Below, one piece after another: positions 22,101-30,123 of a stretch of DNA of 64,000 bases. The position numbers and the translations under genes are program-made. Under the pieces are notes generated by a model. That model did no database searches and was not told where the DNA came from. It saw nothing but the letters and a program-made list of their open reading frames with translations. Position 1 is the first letter of the stretch; each line of letters starts with the position of its first letter. Source of the stretch: Eretmocerus hayati (Eukaryota; Arthropoda; Insecta; Hymenoptera; Aphelinidae); assembly GCA_029851415.1 (NCBI GenBank), contig CM056741.1, forward strand, positions 63,044,282-63,108,281, given 5' to 3'.

Positions 22101-24727
22101 GCAAACGTAATGCACGTTATCAACTAAAATGTGTCAAACTGACGCAGATTAATTGTTCTCAAATTGCTCTATCTAAAAATGATGATCAGTGAATTTGCAC
22201 ATTAGCGTGACGTCTGGTGCCGGTCATACGCCCTTCTATCATTCAGACAGGTGTTGCAACGGAACCAGGGGCGGGAAAAATCTGAAAAAATTCTGTGATG
22301 CAGATTACTGCTATACCATTATATTCGCCACCAATTGAGTCCCCGTTAGGTCTGTTCGTGTCCGCGAAAAATTTATATCTATTTTCTACGCTAGCCCCCG
22401 CAAATTTTTCACGTTTTTATCGAAAAATATGGCTCGTACAAATTTTTTTCTCTGGGCCTTTTTTATTCCTCTCAATTAGATCTACAAATCATCATCACAC
22501 AATTTCCCCTCTACAATGAGCTTTTCACGAGGTACAAACATTTAAAGTATGGAAACTGTACTACATCCCGGATGTATACTCAGAAATACACTAATTACTC
22601 TATTTACATAGATAGAACAGCCGATTGTACCTCGTGAAAAGCTGGTTCTAGAGGGAAAATTGTGTGATGATGATTTGTATTTCTAATTGAGAGGAATAAA
22701 AAAGGTCCAGAAAAAAAAATTTGTACGAACCATATTTTTTGATGAAAACGTGAAAAATTTGCGCGGGCTAGCGTAGAAAATAGATATAAATTTTTCTCGG
22801 GCACGAACAGACCTAACGGGGACTCAATTGGTGGCGAATATAATGGTATAGCAGTAATCTGCATCACAGAATTTTTTCAGATTTTTCCCGCACCTGGTTC
22901 CGTTGCAACACCTGTCTGAGTGATAGAAGGGCGTACGTCACGCTAATGTGCAAACTCACTGATCATCATTTTTAGATAGAGCAATTTGAGAACAATTAAT
23001 CTGCGTCAGTTTGACACATTTTAGTTGATAACGTGCATTACGTTTGCAAAACTTCGTCAGAAAATACGTTTAACCGTCACGCTGAACAATTTCCCACCAT
23101 GTTACGAATCGCTGACAATTGTTTTCCACGAATTCCGGCCATAAACTACCATCTCTGAAAGTTTCATCAATTAATACGTATAGCACAAGCAATTGTTGCT
23201 AAAAGTTATAAACAATTCAATAAAACATCAACCCACCACCTCCCAGATCGCTGACACCTGCCAAAGGGTTAGTTGAGCTGTCATGCATAATATATATTTT
23301 TTCTAGGTTTTAATAAATCTAGCACAAAAATAATCGCCAGCTCCCCTGCTATTTCTGCATATTTTGAAAAGAGGTACAAGTTGATTACTTGTATACAATA
23401 AGAGTAATTGAATGTTCACGAAAGGGTCCGTTGTCTCCTATAGTGGAACATCCAATCCTGAGCTCGGTTCTCTCATTGGAACGCGAAAAGTCTCCTATAG
23501 TGGAACAGCGCTTTGGAGTCATTCTGAAAATATTTGGTAGATAATTAATGGTTTGTTTGTGTTGATCTGTATAGAATAAATGACGCGCGACCGGAAAAAA
23601 TCGATTCCCGGATGGTTTTTCAATACAGTGAAAATATAAAACCTGTTCCAGTTGAGAACACACTCTTGTTCCACTATTGGCTCCATTTTTGAGGAAGGCT
23701 CCTACAGTGGAACAGCCTCTAAAGGGTGATTATGAGCTTATACTTTTCATGATTTTTTCATTTGATTTATGAATCTTTTACGGGTGTTGCAGGACATCGA
23801 TTTGAAATATATAATATCAAAGAACACTGTGTAATTTTTACTCAAATGATGGATCGACTTTTTGCGGTTAAAAGTTCATGTGAATTGGGTGTTCCATATA
23901 GGCGCCCAACTAGCTACTGGCGCTTTTACCTTAGTGCGACCTTTAAACGCGAGATTACGGAGGCCCTAGTCAGTTTTTATTAAAGTATATGGTGATGACC
24001 AGATGAAAGCCCCAAAATCTCATAACTGTAGCTTGAATCGTTCGGCTGTGAGATCAATTTTAGTGTCAGATGTCAGGTTTCCGTGTGCAGCTCAGAATGT
24101 CAGGTTCCGTGCGACGCTGCCGTGTTAGGGTGCGGCCACATGCAGCAAAACATTTGGCGCGAACGCCGATAAGCCATGAGTGCGACAAGGAGATAAGAGT
24201 GGCGCCAAATGGCCTGTCCTTGTCGCACTCACGGCTGGTATAGGCGTTCCCGCCAAACGTTTTGCTCATGTGGCCGCACCCTTATACGTGTTATCCTTAT
24301 GGTACCGATGGGTGGGAATTTTCAAATCCGTGCGCAAGTTAAATTATACATTAAATGTTTGAAAAAGTTGAAAAATACATGTCAGAACCTTCCAAGGTGG
24401 GATTTGGGGTTGTTACATTTTCGGCCTCCAAATATTCAAGTTTCAACGGAAATACTCATATACAGTTCGATATTAATAATGACCAAATTTCAGCTGAATT
24501 ATTTAAATTTTTCAGATCGACCCACTTGGCGGATATCATTTTTCGTTCTTTTCCGGAAAATGAGCGAATATTGAAGAAGATTTACTGTAATGACTGTATT
24601 CAACCTGTGTTATTATGGATAAAATAAAAAAAATTGTATTGTATACCCCGTGCTGCAGTTAATGCATCAAGGTCAAGGAGCTATTGAGTCTATAGCTCGT
24701 CATGCAATGCAGTGGCTACAGAATTGA
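4111..24727 (+). CDS. Multi-micro-exon gene for a Pro/Ser/Gln-rich hydrophilic protein (5' incomplete)
   Basis: A series of short open segments is each bounded by a good acceptor and donor, is a multiple of 3 in length, and reads in phase 0: 4111-4170, 4285-4320, 4396-4437, 4506-4556, 5974-6030, 6106-6129 (weak), 7097-7306, 17892-17933, 18004-18036, 18250-18312, 18442-18495, 20404-20451, and a putative last exon 24659-24727 ending in TGA. The joined product is low-complexity and rich in Pro, Ser, Gln, Gly and acidic residues, with no Cys and no recognised domain. I saw no start codon or signal-peptide exon, so the 5' end is missing. The very long introns (7307-17891, 20452-24658) are filled with foldback elements. 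I cannot assign a function. The architecture recalls micro-exon genes of secreted or effector-type proteins, but that is analogy only. Terminal exons are the least certain. Confidence 0.6.
4285..4320 (+). CDS. Micro-exon 2, 36 nt
   Basis: A strong pyrimidine tract and acceptor (TTCTCTCTGTACAG) and the near-perfect donor TTG|GTAAGTTT enclose ADTKPTPSSPWL in phase 0. Confidence 0.62.
4396..4437 (+). CDS. Micro-exon 3, 42 nt
   Basis: Acceptor ATTCTTGCAG and donor ACG|GTAAGGA enclose PFYDRPDIQLHDPT in phase 0. Only 75 nt of intron separate it from micro-exon 2. Confidence 0.6.
4506..4556 (+). CDS. Micro-exon 4, 51 nt
   Basis: Acceptor TTTTTCATGTAG and donor GAG|GTAATAT enclose FPKPGDEFTTLKSSFLE in phase 0. 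Confidence 0.58.
5307..5572. repeat. Inverted repeat, 94-98 bp arms
   Basis: Left arm 5307-5400 is matched in reverse complement by 5475-5572, with about 74 bp between them. Examples are TAGTTTCCATCCTTATCCCT against AGGGATAAGGATGGAAACTA, and ATCGGGAAGATATCAAGAA against its complement. On the plus strand the left arm lies in an open frame from about 5288 reading EDASPVEPQNHREDIKKP, similar in style to the neighbouring micro-exons. The arm may therefore contain a duplicated or decayed exon. No target-site duplication was recognised. Confidence 0.75.
5974..6030 (+). CDS. Micro-exon, 57 nt, Ser/Gly/Asn-rich
   Basis: Acceptor CTTTGATTTCCAG and donor CCA|GTAAATA enclose STSGATSEGNFNDQGNNSP in phase 0. 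Confidence 0.55.
6106..6129 (+). CDS. Possible 24-nt micro-exon
   Basis: If the acceptor is AATCTGTTTCCGGAG, the segment VGDNKIQW runs in phase 0 into the strong donor TGG|GTGAGTT. The competing acceptor four bases later (GGTAG) would give 20 nt and break phase. Uncertain. Confidence 0.3.
7097..7306 (+). CDS. Largest exon of the micro-exon gene, Pro/Gln/Ser-rich
   Basis: 210 nt (70 codons) in phase 0 between acceptor ATGTCTTTTCAG and donor CAG|GTACCTC. The peptide begins KLRPVPGGNKQPSQTSAQQQ and ends PSPIPPQYPATQ. It is rich in Pro, Gln and Ser, with no Cys, and looks unstructured. This exon carries the strongest coding signal of the gene. Confidence 0.68.
8281..11950. mobile_element. Foldback-type DNA element with nested inverted arms
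   Basis: The outer ends match as a terminal inverted repeat: CATATGAGAGGTTCTACAGA at 8281-8300 and its exact complement at 11931-11950. Inside, 9013-9560 and 9880-10408 form long diverged arms. Landmarks are GGGGCAAAACACGTCAAC at 9013 against its complement at 10390, and the pair CATTCACGTGCTGTTTACG and AAACAGCACGTGAATG. A smaller hairpin pairs 8720-8750 with 8888-8920 around TTCAATTGATCGGCTTTTGCC. No transposase is visible. It lies inside the large intron of the plus-strand micro-exon gene. Confidence 0.75.
12262..17137. mobile_element. 4.9-kb inverted-repeat element carrying a satellite-like array
   Basis: Outer ends AGTGGACACATTCACCCC (12262) and its complement (ending 17137) open arms of about 500 bp, covering 12262-12790 and roughly 16690-17137. 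Both arms contain GGATAATCCGCTTCACTCGAA- and AAGCTAGAAGATGTGCCTAC-type words. The arms end inside the 176-bp monomer family, so the array and the arms are parts of the same element. The 12.8-14.6 kb interior is unique AT-rich DNA with no convincing gene. No transposase was found. Confidence 0.75.
14640..16860. repeat. 176-bp tandem repeat array with a 3-monomer higher-order unit
   Basis: The word TTTGCATGAA and close variants begin at 14671, 14847, 15023, 15199, 15375, 15551 and 15729, giving a period of exactly 176 (once 178). Each monomer carries a Cys-free non-coding core, including CACCAGATTCCGGAATCG and GGCAGCATATCGAAATC. From about 15.9 kb the monomers are more diverged. A block starting ACCTAGAAACTGT at 16031 recurs at 16556 (525 bp, three monomers), showing a higher-order duplication. 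Confidence 0.9.
17239..17414. mobile_element. 176-bp palindromic MITE
   Basis: The first about 53 bases from AATTGAGATTATATACTGAG are repeated in near-perfect reverse complement at the other end, finishing CTCAGTATATAATCTCAATT. About 70 bp of unique sequence lie between the arms. No coding potential. Confidence 0.85.
17892..17933 (+). CDS. Micro-exon, 42 nt
   Basis: Acceptor GTGCTTGCAG and donor GAG|GTAAGAC enclose VGQAVPPVENGVLE in phase 0. It is the first exon after the 10.6 kb transposon-filled intron. Confidence 0.62.
18004..18036 (+). CDS. Micro-exon, 33 nt
   Basis: Acceptor TATATACTTGCAG and donor GAT|GTGAGTT enclose SSYPSADLESD in phase 0. The intron before it is only 70 nt. Confidence 0.6.
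18250..18312 (+). CDS. Micro-exon, 63 nt
   Basis: Acceptor TTTTGCTTTCAG and donor AAC|GTAAGCT enclose 21 codons in phase 0, reading VPPTKTGIKFSL then TKGSQSRDN. Confidence 0.62.
18442..18495 (+). CDS. Micro-exon, 54 nt
   Basis: Acceptor TTGTCCATTACAG and donor CAG|GTGACGA enclose QFPRIGGYPPEYPEPRNQ in phase 0. The Pro/Tyr/Glu content matches neighbouring exons. Confidence 0.6.
18743..18895. mobile_element. Short inverted-repeat MITE, copy 1
   Basis: Arms of about 40 bp (around 18780-18820 and 18858-18897, core GGTCTCGTCGATCTTGAAGG) surround a loop carrying GTTCCGTGTGCAGTGG. The element is flanked by the 12-bp direct repeat TTCATATTCTCA at 18731-18742 and 18896-18907. A sibling copy lies at 27031-27170. 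Confidence 0.8.
19103..20320. mobile_element. 1.2-kb element with ATATGAGG-type terminal repeats
   Basis: ATATGAGGGAATCTACAGAA near 19104 is matched in reverse complement by the sequence ending TAGATTTCCTCATAT near 20319. The ends resemble those of the 8281-11950 element (CATATGAGAGGTTCTACAGA), suggesting one family. The minus-strand open frame inside (19168-19569) matches nothing I recognise. Confidence 0.55.
20404..20451 (+). CDS. Micro-exon, 48 nt, His-containing
   Basis: Acceptor TTGGACTGCAG and the excellent donor AGT|GTGAGTA enclose IIKPAEHSHHFSKTIS in phase 0. Confidence 0.55.
20740..20823. repeat. Short hairpin around CGGGCACGAAGGA
   Basis: CGGGCACGAAGGA at 20756-20768 pairs perfectly with 20776-20788 across a 7-nt loop. 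AGCCCATTT and AAATGGGCT form a looser outer stem. Confidence 0.8.
21798..23351. mobile_element. Long palindrome with about 730-740 bp arms (foldback element)
   Basis: Left arm about 21798-22538 and right arm about 22625-23351 are highly similar reverse complements, with a spacer of only about 86 bp. Outer ends are AGCAGGGGAGCTGGCG and its complement; inner ends are CTTTTCACGAGGTAC and its complement. Each arm contains the same short open frame (22295-22519 plus and 22604-22867 minus, both beginning MMQITAIPLYSPPIESPLGL). This is a consequence of the duplication, and I do not consider it a gene. Arm identity is higher than in the other foldbacks here, suggesting a recent origin or gene conversion between arms. 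Confidence 0.9.
24122..24285. mobile_element. MITE with about 65-bp terminal inverted repeats
   Basis: AGGGTGCGGCCACATG at 24127 onward is matched by CATGTGGCCGCACCCT ending at 24282. The arms continue through the GCAAAACATTTGGCG region to the pair GTGCGACAAGGA and TCCTTGTCGCAC. The centre is about 26 bp. Confidence 0.85.
24659..24727 (+). CDS. Putative terminal exon of the micro-exon gene
   Basis: After acceptor TACCCCGTGCTGCAG the phase-0 frame reads LMHQGQGAIESIARHAMQWL then QN and stops at TGA. Assignment rests on phase and position only. A 22-codon open run can arise by chance. Confidence 0.35.
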   Translation, partial: LMHQGQGAIESIARHAMQWLQN

Positions 24728-25174
24728 ATGGTCGTGCTAATTTGGCAACAGATTCCAAAAATATGTCATACAATGCTCCTTCTTTGAGAGATCAAAGAAC
24801 CTCCTTGCGTCAGCAAATTTTTTTTTAACTTGGCCGACTCTTCAAAAGTGTTCCCATTGCAAGAGTGTGACTATTAGACAACTTCTTCAAACATGACCTC
24901 AATGATACGAGATAAGGACATCAATTGAAGATATATGAAAGCTAGGATTGAACAAAATTTGTCTCGATATGAATATGACTTTTAGAGTGTATGAGGAAAA
25001 ACGAATTTGTCGTTGATTCTAGCAATTTATACTCTTTGCTCTGGTATGATCAATTTCACTTCATCTTCCCCTTACCGGATATTTTAATCGAAAAGTTGTT
25101 GGAATGGCGTAAAGATTGCGATGGTTATAATTTGGTCACACGACCAAGTCAGACCTCAATTATACTTCCAATTG

Positions 25175-25209
25175 TATAAATAAAATCTCAAGGCAGTTCG
25201 TAAAGCAGT
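25175..25209 (+). promoter_or_regulatory. TATA box and initiator-like site of the serine protease homologue
   Basis: TATAAATA at 25175-25182 is followed by GCAGTC, whose A (25207) is 32 bp from the first T, the usual TATA-to-start spacing. That would leave a 5' leader of about 30 nt before the ATG at 25237. Transcription start is inferred, not shown. Confidence 0.55.
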
Positions 25210-25236
25210 CATCAACTTGCGACTCTTGCAACAAAC

Positions 25237-28200
25237 ATGTCACCGATTACAACTGCAATATTGGCAATAGCCGCCTTCATCGGTGAGAAATTGATTATAC
25301 CCGACATTACTGAGTGGTATGGCTAGCAACGCTTTTGTAGAGTACCATCAAAGACTAACTCGCATCGTAATCTAACGATTAGATTGATGAATGCATTTTG
25401 TCTTCGTTGATGAAATAATATCAGTTTCCAAAATTTGCATAAATCGGAAATGAAAAAGACTTTGTCATGATCTTACCTTACTGTCGTTGAAATGATTGTT
25501 AGAACGTCCAGTTTAGATCTCACCTCTCTCTCTCGAATCGGAAAACAAATCAATGAGATTTTAGTCTATGGGTCAAATGGGTTACAAATTACCATGTCAA
25601 GGGATAAAATTTGGTAGATCTGTTGAGTTTGCGAATCAAAATTTGCCATCCTTATCGGTTATCGGTCAATACATCATAAGTCTCTGGAATGAAGGAAGGA
25701 TAAGGTTGGTGAATATCTTTACATCGTCTCTGATGCCAAGCAAAAATTTTTCGCACGAGCAAGAGGAAAAAATGCTGAGCATTTGCACTGCGTTGTGCAA
25801 TTTCAAAGTCTTATGATGTACAAAAAATCAGATTTTCCAATCTACACAGATTTCTACAATTCTTCCTAATCTTCTTCATTTTAATTTTTTTTCTTGCCTG
25901 ACCTGTTGACTTTTGGCAGTTTTGAAGACTCGAGGAGTGGTGCAATGTTTGAACAGAGAAAGAAAATTTATTGAACACATTCGCTACGATGGTTCCCACC
26001 GGTGGGACCCGCGATTTTTCATACTACCTTCACCGACTCGTATTGACCTGAATAGTAATCTTAATAATCATGGACCATGGTGGCTTACGTTGCCAAAAAC
26101 ATGAATGACAAGTCAAAAAAGAAGCTACCTCCATGCAAATGTTCTTGCCAAAATGCAAGTGCCTAGTCACGAGCGAAACAAAATTCCAAAAAATTGGCCT
26201 TGCTGCAGCGAACGTCAGCATAGAAACGAATTGGTAATTGCGGAAAAGCTCGGCTTTGCTTCGATATTGATCATATGAGTGCTCATGCACTTTATCACTG
26301 TCCTCAATGAAATGGATGAATTACGCTCTCGCCTGGTAGAACCTATCTGGGTTGAACAATTTGGTTCCAGGTTAGAGTGGCCAACATAGCGAGGTGTTCC
26401 AACTTATACGGCCAAGGAACAATATGAATATATGGGATTGAAATTTTTCCGTTCCATTAGACATTGTTGAACTAGTCAGGTTGTCCAACATACGCGGTGT
26501 CCAACTTAACAGGTTCTACTGTATTTGAAAAATACATCCTAGGTAAATTTTGATTATAGTTATCTTTCGAAATCATGAAGATTAATTGATTCAGAGGATA
26601 TCGGATACCTACATGGTCAAGTTCACAAGCCATTCGATGAGTTTTTGAAATATCGCAGAGTTCTAATACGTAACGCCGATTCTGTTTGGTCCATAAAATC
26701 GACGTTACTTATTAGATTTGCGATATTTCAAGAATTCATCAATCGTTTGCGAGCTCGACAATGTCGATAAGTATGCAAACAGAATTAGACTCCGACATCT
26801 CCTTAACATGGAATGATTCCGAAGAAGAACTACAAAGTTATGTATTGATCAACTTCTCAGTGATAGGCTGATAAAATTTATCTCAAAACTCAAATCCTAC
26901 CACACGATGGAATTATTTTTTCAATGACGCCAGGCCCCTGGAAATCATTAGTAAGAGATTAATTACTTCTTTTCTCGAAATAAGATGAGGTATCTCGCAC
27001 AATGATCGAGAAGCATCAAAAACGATTATTATAAGTAATTTTGTAGATTTTTCGTCCTTGATGTTTGACATATAAGTTGATCATTTGGTCTCATCGATCT
27101 TGAAGGACGGTCTTGAAGGGACGATCCGTCCTTCAAGATCGATGAGACCAAATAATCAACTTATATAGATAACGATTATTGTATTTGCTGAAATTTCTCT
27201 CTCGAGCGAAGCCCTAGTCATTACTCAATCTGCAGTAAGAAAAATTTTCAAATCAAGACGCGACTGATAGCGATTTGCTGAGGAGTATCAAAGAAAAATT
27301 GGAGCGAGGCCGTGCTTTTTACAAACTTATTGCATCATATTTAATATTTACATCTGAATATGTTTTTTCACAGGCGTCTATTCTGTAGCAGCTGATTTCT
27401 CAAAATTAAGACAATCACGGCTGATAGGCGGCACGATTAGTCCTGCGCCTTTTTTAGTATCTTTGCAAAGGTCAAGACGACACTTTTGCGGTGGTTCCAT
27501 GATATCGGCTAACGTAGTACTGACAGCTGCCCACTGCGTCGACAATGTCGGTGTGGATTCAATTCGTGTAAGAGTTGGAAGCTGGTACGTCACATCTGGC
27601 GGAACTCTTCACAATGTATCCCGAAAAATCATTCACGAAAAGTATATTCAGCTCACAAGAGTCAATTTATTAAATGACATCGCTCTCCTGGAACTAAATG
27701 AGCCTATCAAAATCAGTGGATCCAGCAATCCAATACCGATTTACTCGTCCAACAAAATAATACCAGAGGATAGCATCGCAACTGCATTTGGATGGGGTGC
27801 ACTTTATAGCGGACCCCCAGATTCATCTTTTAGGTTACCAGAAGTTGCTAGCGTAATCAAATTTAATCATACGCAATCGGTTAAGGATAGCTATCAACAA
27901 GTAGTAGAGAAAAAATTGATTCAATGGAGTGTTGTCCTTCCAAGAGCTTCCAGAAGCGTTCAATTGCGCACAATATCGAAACTTGAGTGCCTAGAAAGTT
28001 ACAGATCTAAGTACCTAGTTACACTTGAGAATCAAATTTGTACGGCTGCGAATACTAAGAAAGATGCCTGTGTAGATGACGATGGCGGGCCTCTAGTAGT
28101 AAATCAGCAGCTGGCGGGTATTATTTCATGGGGTGAAAGCTGTGCAACGCCAGAATATCCCAGAGTTTATACAGAGGTTGCTCCCTACCGCGAATGGATC

Positions 28201-28248
28201 AAGCATCATATTCAGAAGTTGTATCAAGCGAAGACTAACTTGCGATGA
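25237..28248 (+). CDS. Secreted chymotrypsin-like serine protease homologue lacking the catalytic Ser
   Basis: Exon 1 (25237-25282) encodes MSPITTAILAIAAFIG, a signal peptide, and ends at donor ATCG|GTGAGA. Exon 2 (27374-28248) follows TTTTTTCACAG; phase 1 joins correctly, giving 306 aa. The S1 fold shows an R-LIGGT activation site, the His-loop AAHC, the Asp motif NDIALLEL, and three expected disulfide pairs. The nucleophile motif GDSGGP is replaced by DDDGGP (near 28076), so Ser195 is Asp and the protein should not be a protease. There are about 30 extra residues between GWG and the next Cys compared with usual family spacing. Such homologues act in insects as cofactors in clip-protease cascades or as venom and saliva proteins; no clip domain is present here. 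The role is therefore open. Confidence 0.9.
26334..26522. mobile_element. Tigger/pogo-like non-autonomous element remnant
   Basis: The right end, read in reverse, is TACAGTAGAACCTGTTAAG, which resembles the CAGTAGAACCTC-type termini of pogo/Tigger transposons with a TA target. The left end has the related GGTAGAACCTATC. An internal repeat (CCAACATA-CG-GGTGT-CCAACTTA) occurs near 26381 and 26484. Only about 190 bp long, with no coding capacity. Confidence 0.5.
26614..26762. repeat. Hairpin with about 65-bp imperfect stem
   Basis: 26614-26681 and 26698-26762 pair through TTTTGAAATATCGCA against TGCGATATTTCAAG and CGTAACGCCGATT against AATCGACGTTAC. The loop is about 16 nt. Confidence 0.75.
27031..27170. 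mobile_element. Short inverted-repeat MITE, copy 2
   Basis: Arms 27069-27110 and 27126-27166 (core GGTCTCATCGATCTTGAAGG) belong to the same family as 18743-18895, including the shared lead GTAGATTTTTCGTCCTTGATG-type segment. It is flanked by the 10-bp direct repeat AACGATTATT at 27021-27030 and 27171-27180. Confidence 0.8.
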
Positions 28249-28395
28249 AGTAATGACTGATGTCTGTGTGAATATGCTCATCAAAAATTGAGCCGATTCG
28301 TTTGTATTTGACGGTCTTGTTTCTTCTAAAATATATCAGCGACGTTGTCTTTTTTTCAGAAAAACTCTTTGTGCCTGATTATTTAGACAATTATG

Positions 28396-28401
28396 AATAA
28401 A
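28396..28401 (+). terminator. Polyadenylation signal AATAAA of the serine protease homologue
   Basis: Canonical hexamer in TTATGAATAAAATTTTC, about 150 nt downstream of the TGA. It is the first such hexamer after the stop. Confidence 0.55.
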
Positions 28402-29347
28402 ATTTTCAATTACCGTATATCTTACACGTATGGAATCACCTTTTGGCGGAGCTACTCAATGTTTAATATGGGTTGAGCTCCATCAGTCGATCGCGCTGAT
28501 TATCAGTCAGTATAACATGATCAACAAATCAATACTCAAGCGAAAAAAAGTCACAGATGAGAGGTTCAACAGTCTCTTCTTATCTGAGATACAGCTAGTT
28601 TGGTAGAAGTTTGAGTTTCCAATGCTGCTCATTCAAATGGAAAAGGAATACTCTTTCTTTTATTTCTTTCAACTTTAAAGCTAAGGAAAACGCGAAGACT
28701 ATCTCTATTAATTGAAAATGGTTGTAAAAAATTTCATAGGATACCTATCATATGTGTATGGTCGTTCCAGTGTAATAAAATGTAATAAATTCGAAATTTT
28801 TCAATGCGAAGTCAAAATGCTCATCGAAAACGGTTTCATTTTAAATATACATTTATTAAATGTCCAAGATGCACTATCAAATTATAAATATAAATATCCA
28901 AATAGATCTAGAGATCTCATAATTTACAAAACGCAAACATGAATTCTGAAGATTCAAAATTTAGCAAACAAGCCCTTATGTTACAGACATAAATTAGAAT
29001 ACTCAAACGTAATTATTAGCAATTCAGTTAATCTAAGTGAATAAGAAGAATGACTCGAGTCTACACAATTTCAATGAAGAAAGGCAGTCAAAAAGTGTTG
29101 TATATGTACATTGCATCGAGGGAATTGTCAATATTCGATATGCTATCAAACTCTCTTCAAGTACCCCGATGTGTGTCTCAATACTGTGCAATGAGAGTTC
29201 ACAGATACCAAAATTGCATAAATATATAAAAAAATGAAATATTCACAATAATTCATCTAAGTCGAAACAAGACAAACAAACACTGCCAAGTAAATATCCA
29301 AATCACATTCAATAAGTCTATTGATCTATTAATCGTCTAGTGTTTGG

Positions 29348-29410
29348 AATTCAAATGGAAAATAATTCAATCATGAGCAAAAGCTCATGATTGAATGTTC
29401 CATTTGAATT
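29348..29410. repeat. 63-nt hairpin, pre-miRNA-sized
   Basis: AATTCAAATGGAA and TTCCATTTGAATT form the base, and ATTCAATCATGAGC with GCTCATGATTGAAT the upper stem. There is a 4-nt AAAA loop and one small internal bulge. Transcription is unknown. Confidence 0.8.
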
Positions 29411-30123
29411 TTACATGACCCTGTGAATGGACGCACTCGGGCCCGGATGATGAAGCTCCATGCTAGATTGTCAAAAAATTGTCTCGGTACAACTGGTGCT
29501 CTTTTGATTTATCATCGCTAAGCATCCTGATCAATCTCAGTTGCGTCATTAAGGTTTAAAGCCAAGTTGTACGATGTAAAAATAGTTTTGGTAAAAATTA
29601 TTTACCGATTTAAAGAGCCTTTCGTCAGAATTTCATACGGTGAATTTTCGGAAATCCAAACTAGACCTACACCTATCTGGTACGGAGCAGTCCAAATGGT
29701 CAAACGATTGTTATCACTTATCTTCTAAATGCTATTAGGCTCTGAGACGAGGAGATCATTCGAATCGCTCTTAATTTAAGGAAAAAATATTAGAAAACCC
29801 ACCCGCGTTTCCCAATTTGATACAAATATCATGACTGAAAAAATTTTTCAAGCCAATGAGAGTACATCGAAAAATTGTTTAAAATCTGAAGTGATTCTTC
29901 ATTTCATCAATCGCAAGGAATAGAAGGAAGTTTCTAGTTTTGCGAATGATTTTGAACCAAATGAATCTCTTTCATAGATATCTCATCAAGTTTGTCAAAG
30001 TGTACGGATTTATCCTTGCCCGAATGACGGACTTGATATCTTTCCCTACTATCGAGCCTGAACATTTTTCGATCTACAAATATATTTTCAGGTACATTAC
30101 CGTATCTCAGACGAAAGATCGTT

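Larger units (their letters stand above)
25283..27373 (+). other. Intron of the serine protease homologue, carrying three small inverted-repeat elements
   Basis: 2.1 kb between GTGAGA and TTTTTTCACAG. It holds a Tigger/pogo-like fragment (26334-26522), a hairpin (26614-26762) and a MITE (27031-27170). An unrecognised 82-codon frame at 25568-25816 looks spurious. Confidence 0.75.
28249..30123. other. Intergenic, serine protease 3' flank to zinc-finger 3' flank (convergent genes)
   Basis: A polyadenylation signal AATAAA for the serine protease homologue is at 28396-28401, 150 nt past its stop. The rest is AT-rich with only short frames (28712-28942, 29037-29237) that look random. A small perfect-looking hairpin lies at 29348-29410. 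Confidence 0.6.

Noticed and set aside
22295..22867. Two similar open frames (plus and minus) beginning MMQITAIPLYS
   Set aside because: They are mirror copies created by the palindrome and match no family; no splice or promoter support.
23793..24048. Possible phase-0 micro-exons at 23793-23828 and 24004-24048
   Set aside because: The first has a good acceptor but a poor donor (GTGTAA), and the second a poor acceptor. Not enough to include.
24355..24627. 90-codon plus-strand frame MFEKVEKYMSEPSK
   Set aside because: The composition is plausible, but there is no upstream promoter, conserved motif or recognised family, and a competing open frame overlaps it. Left out as unsupported.
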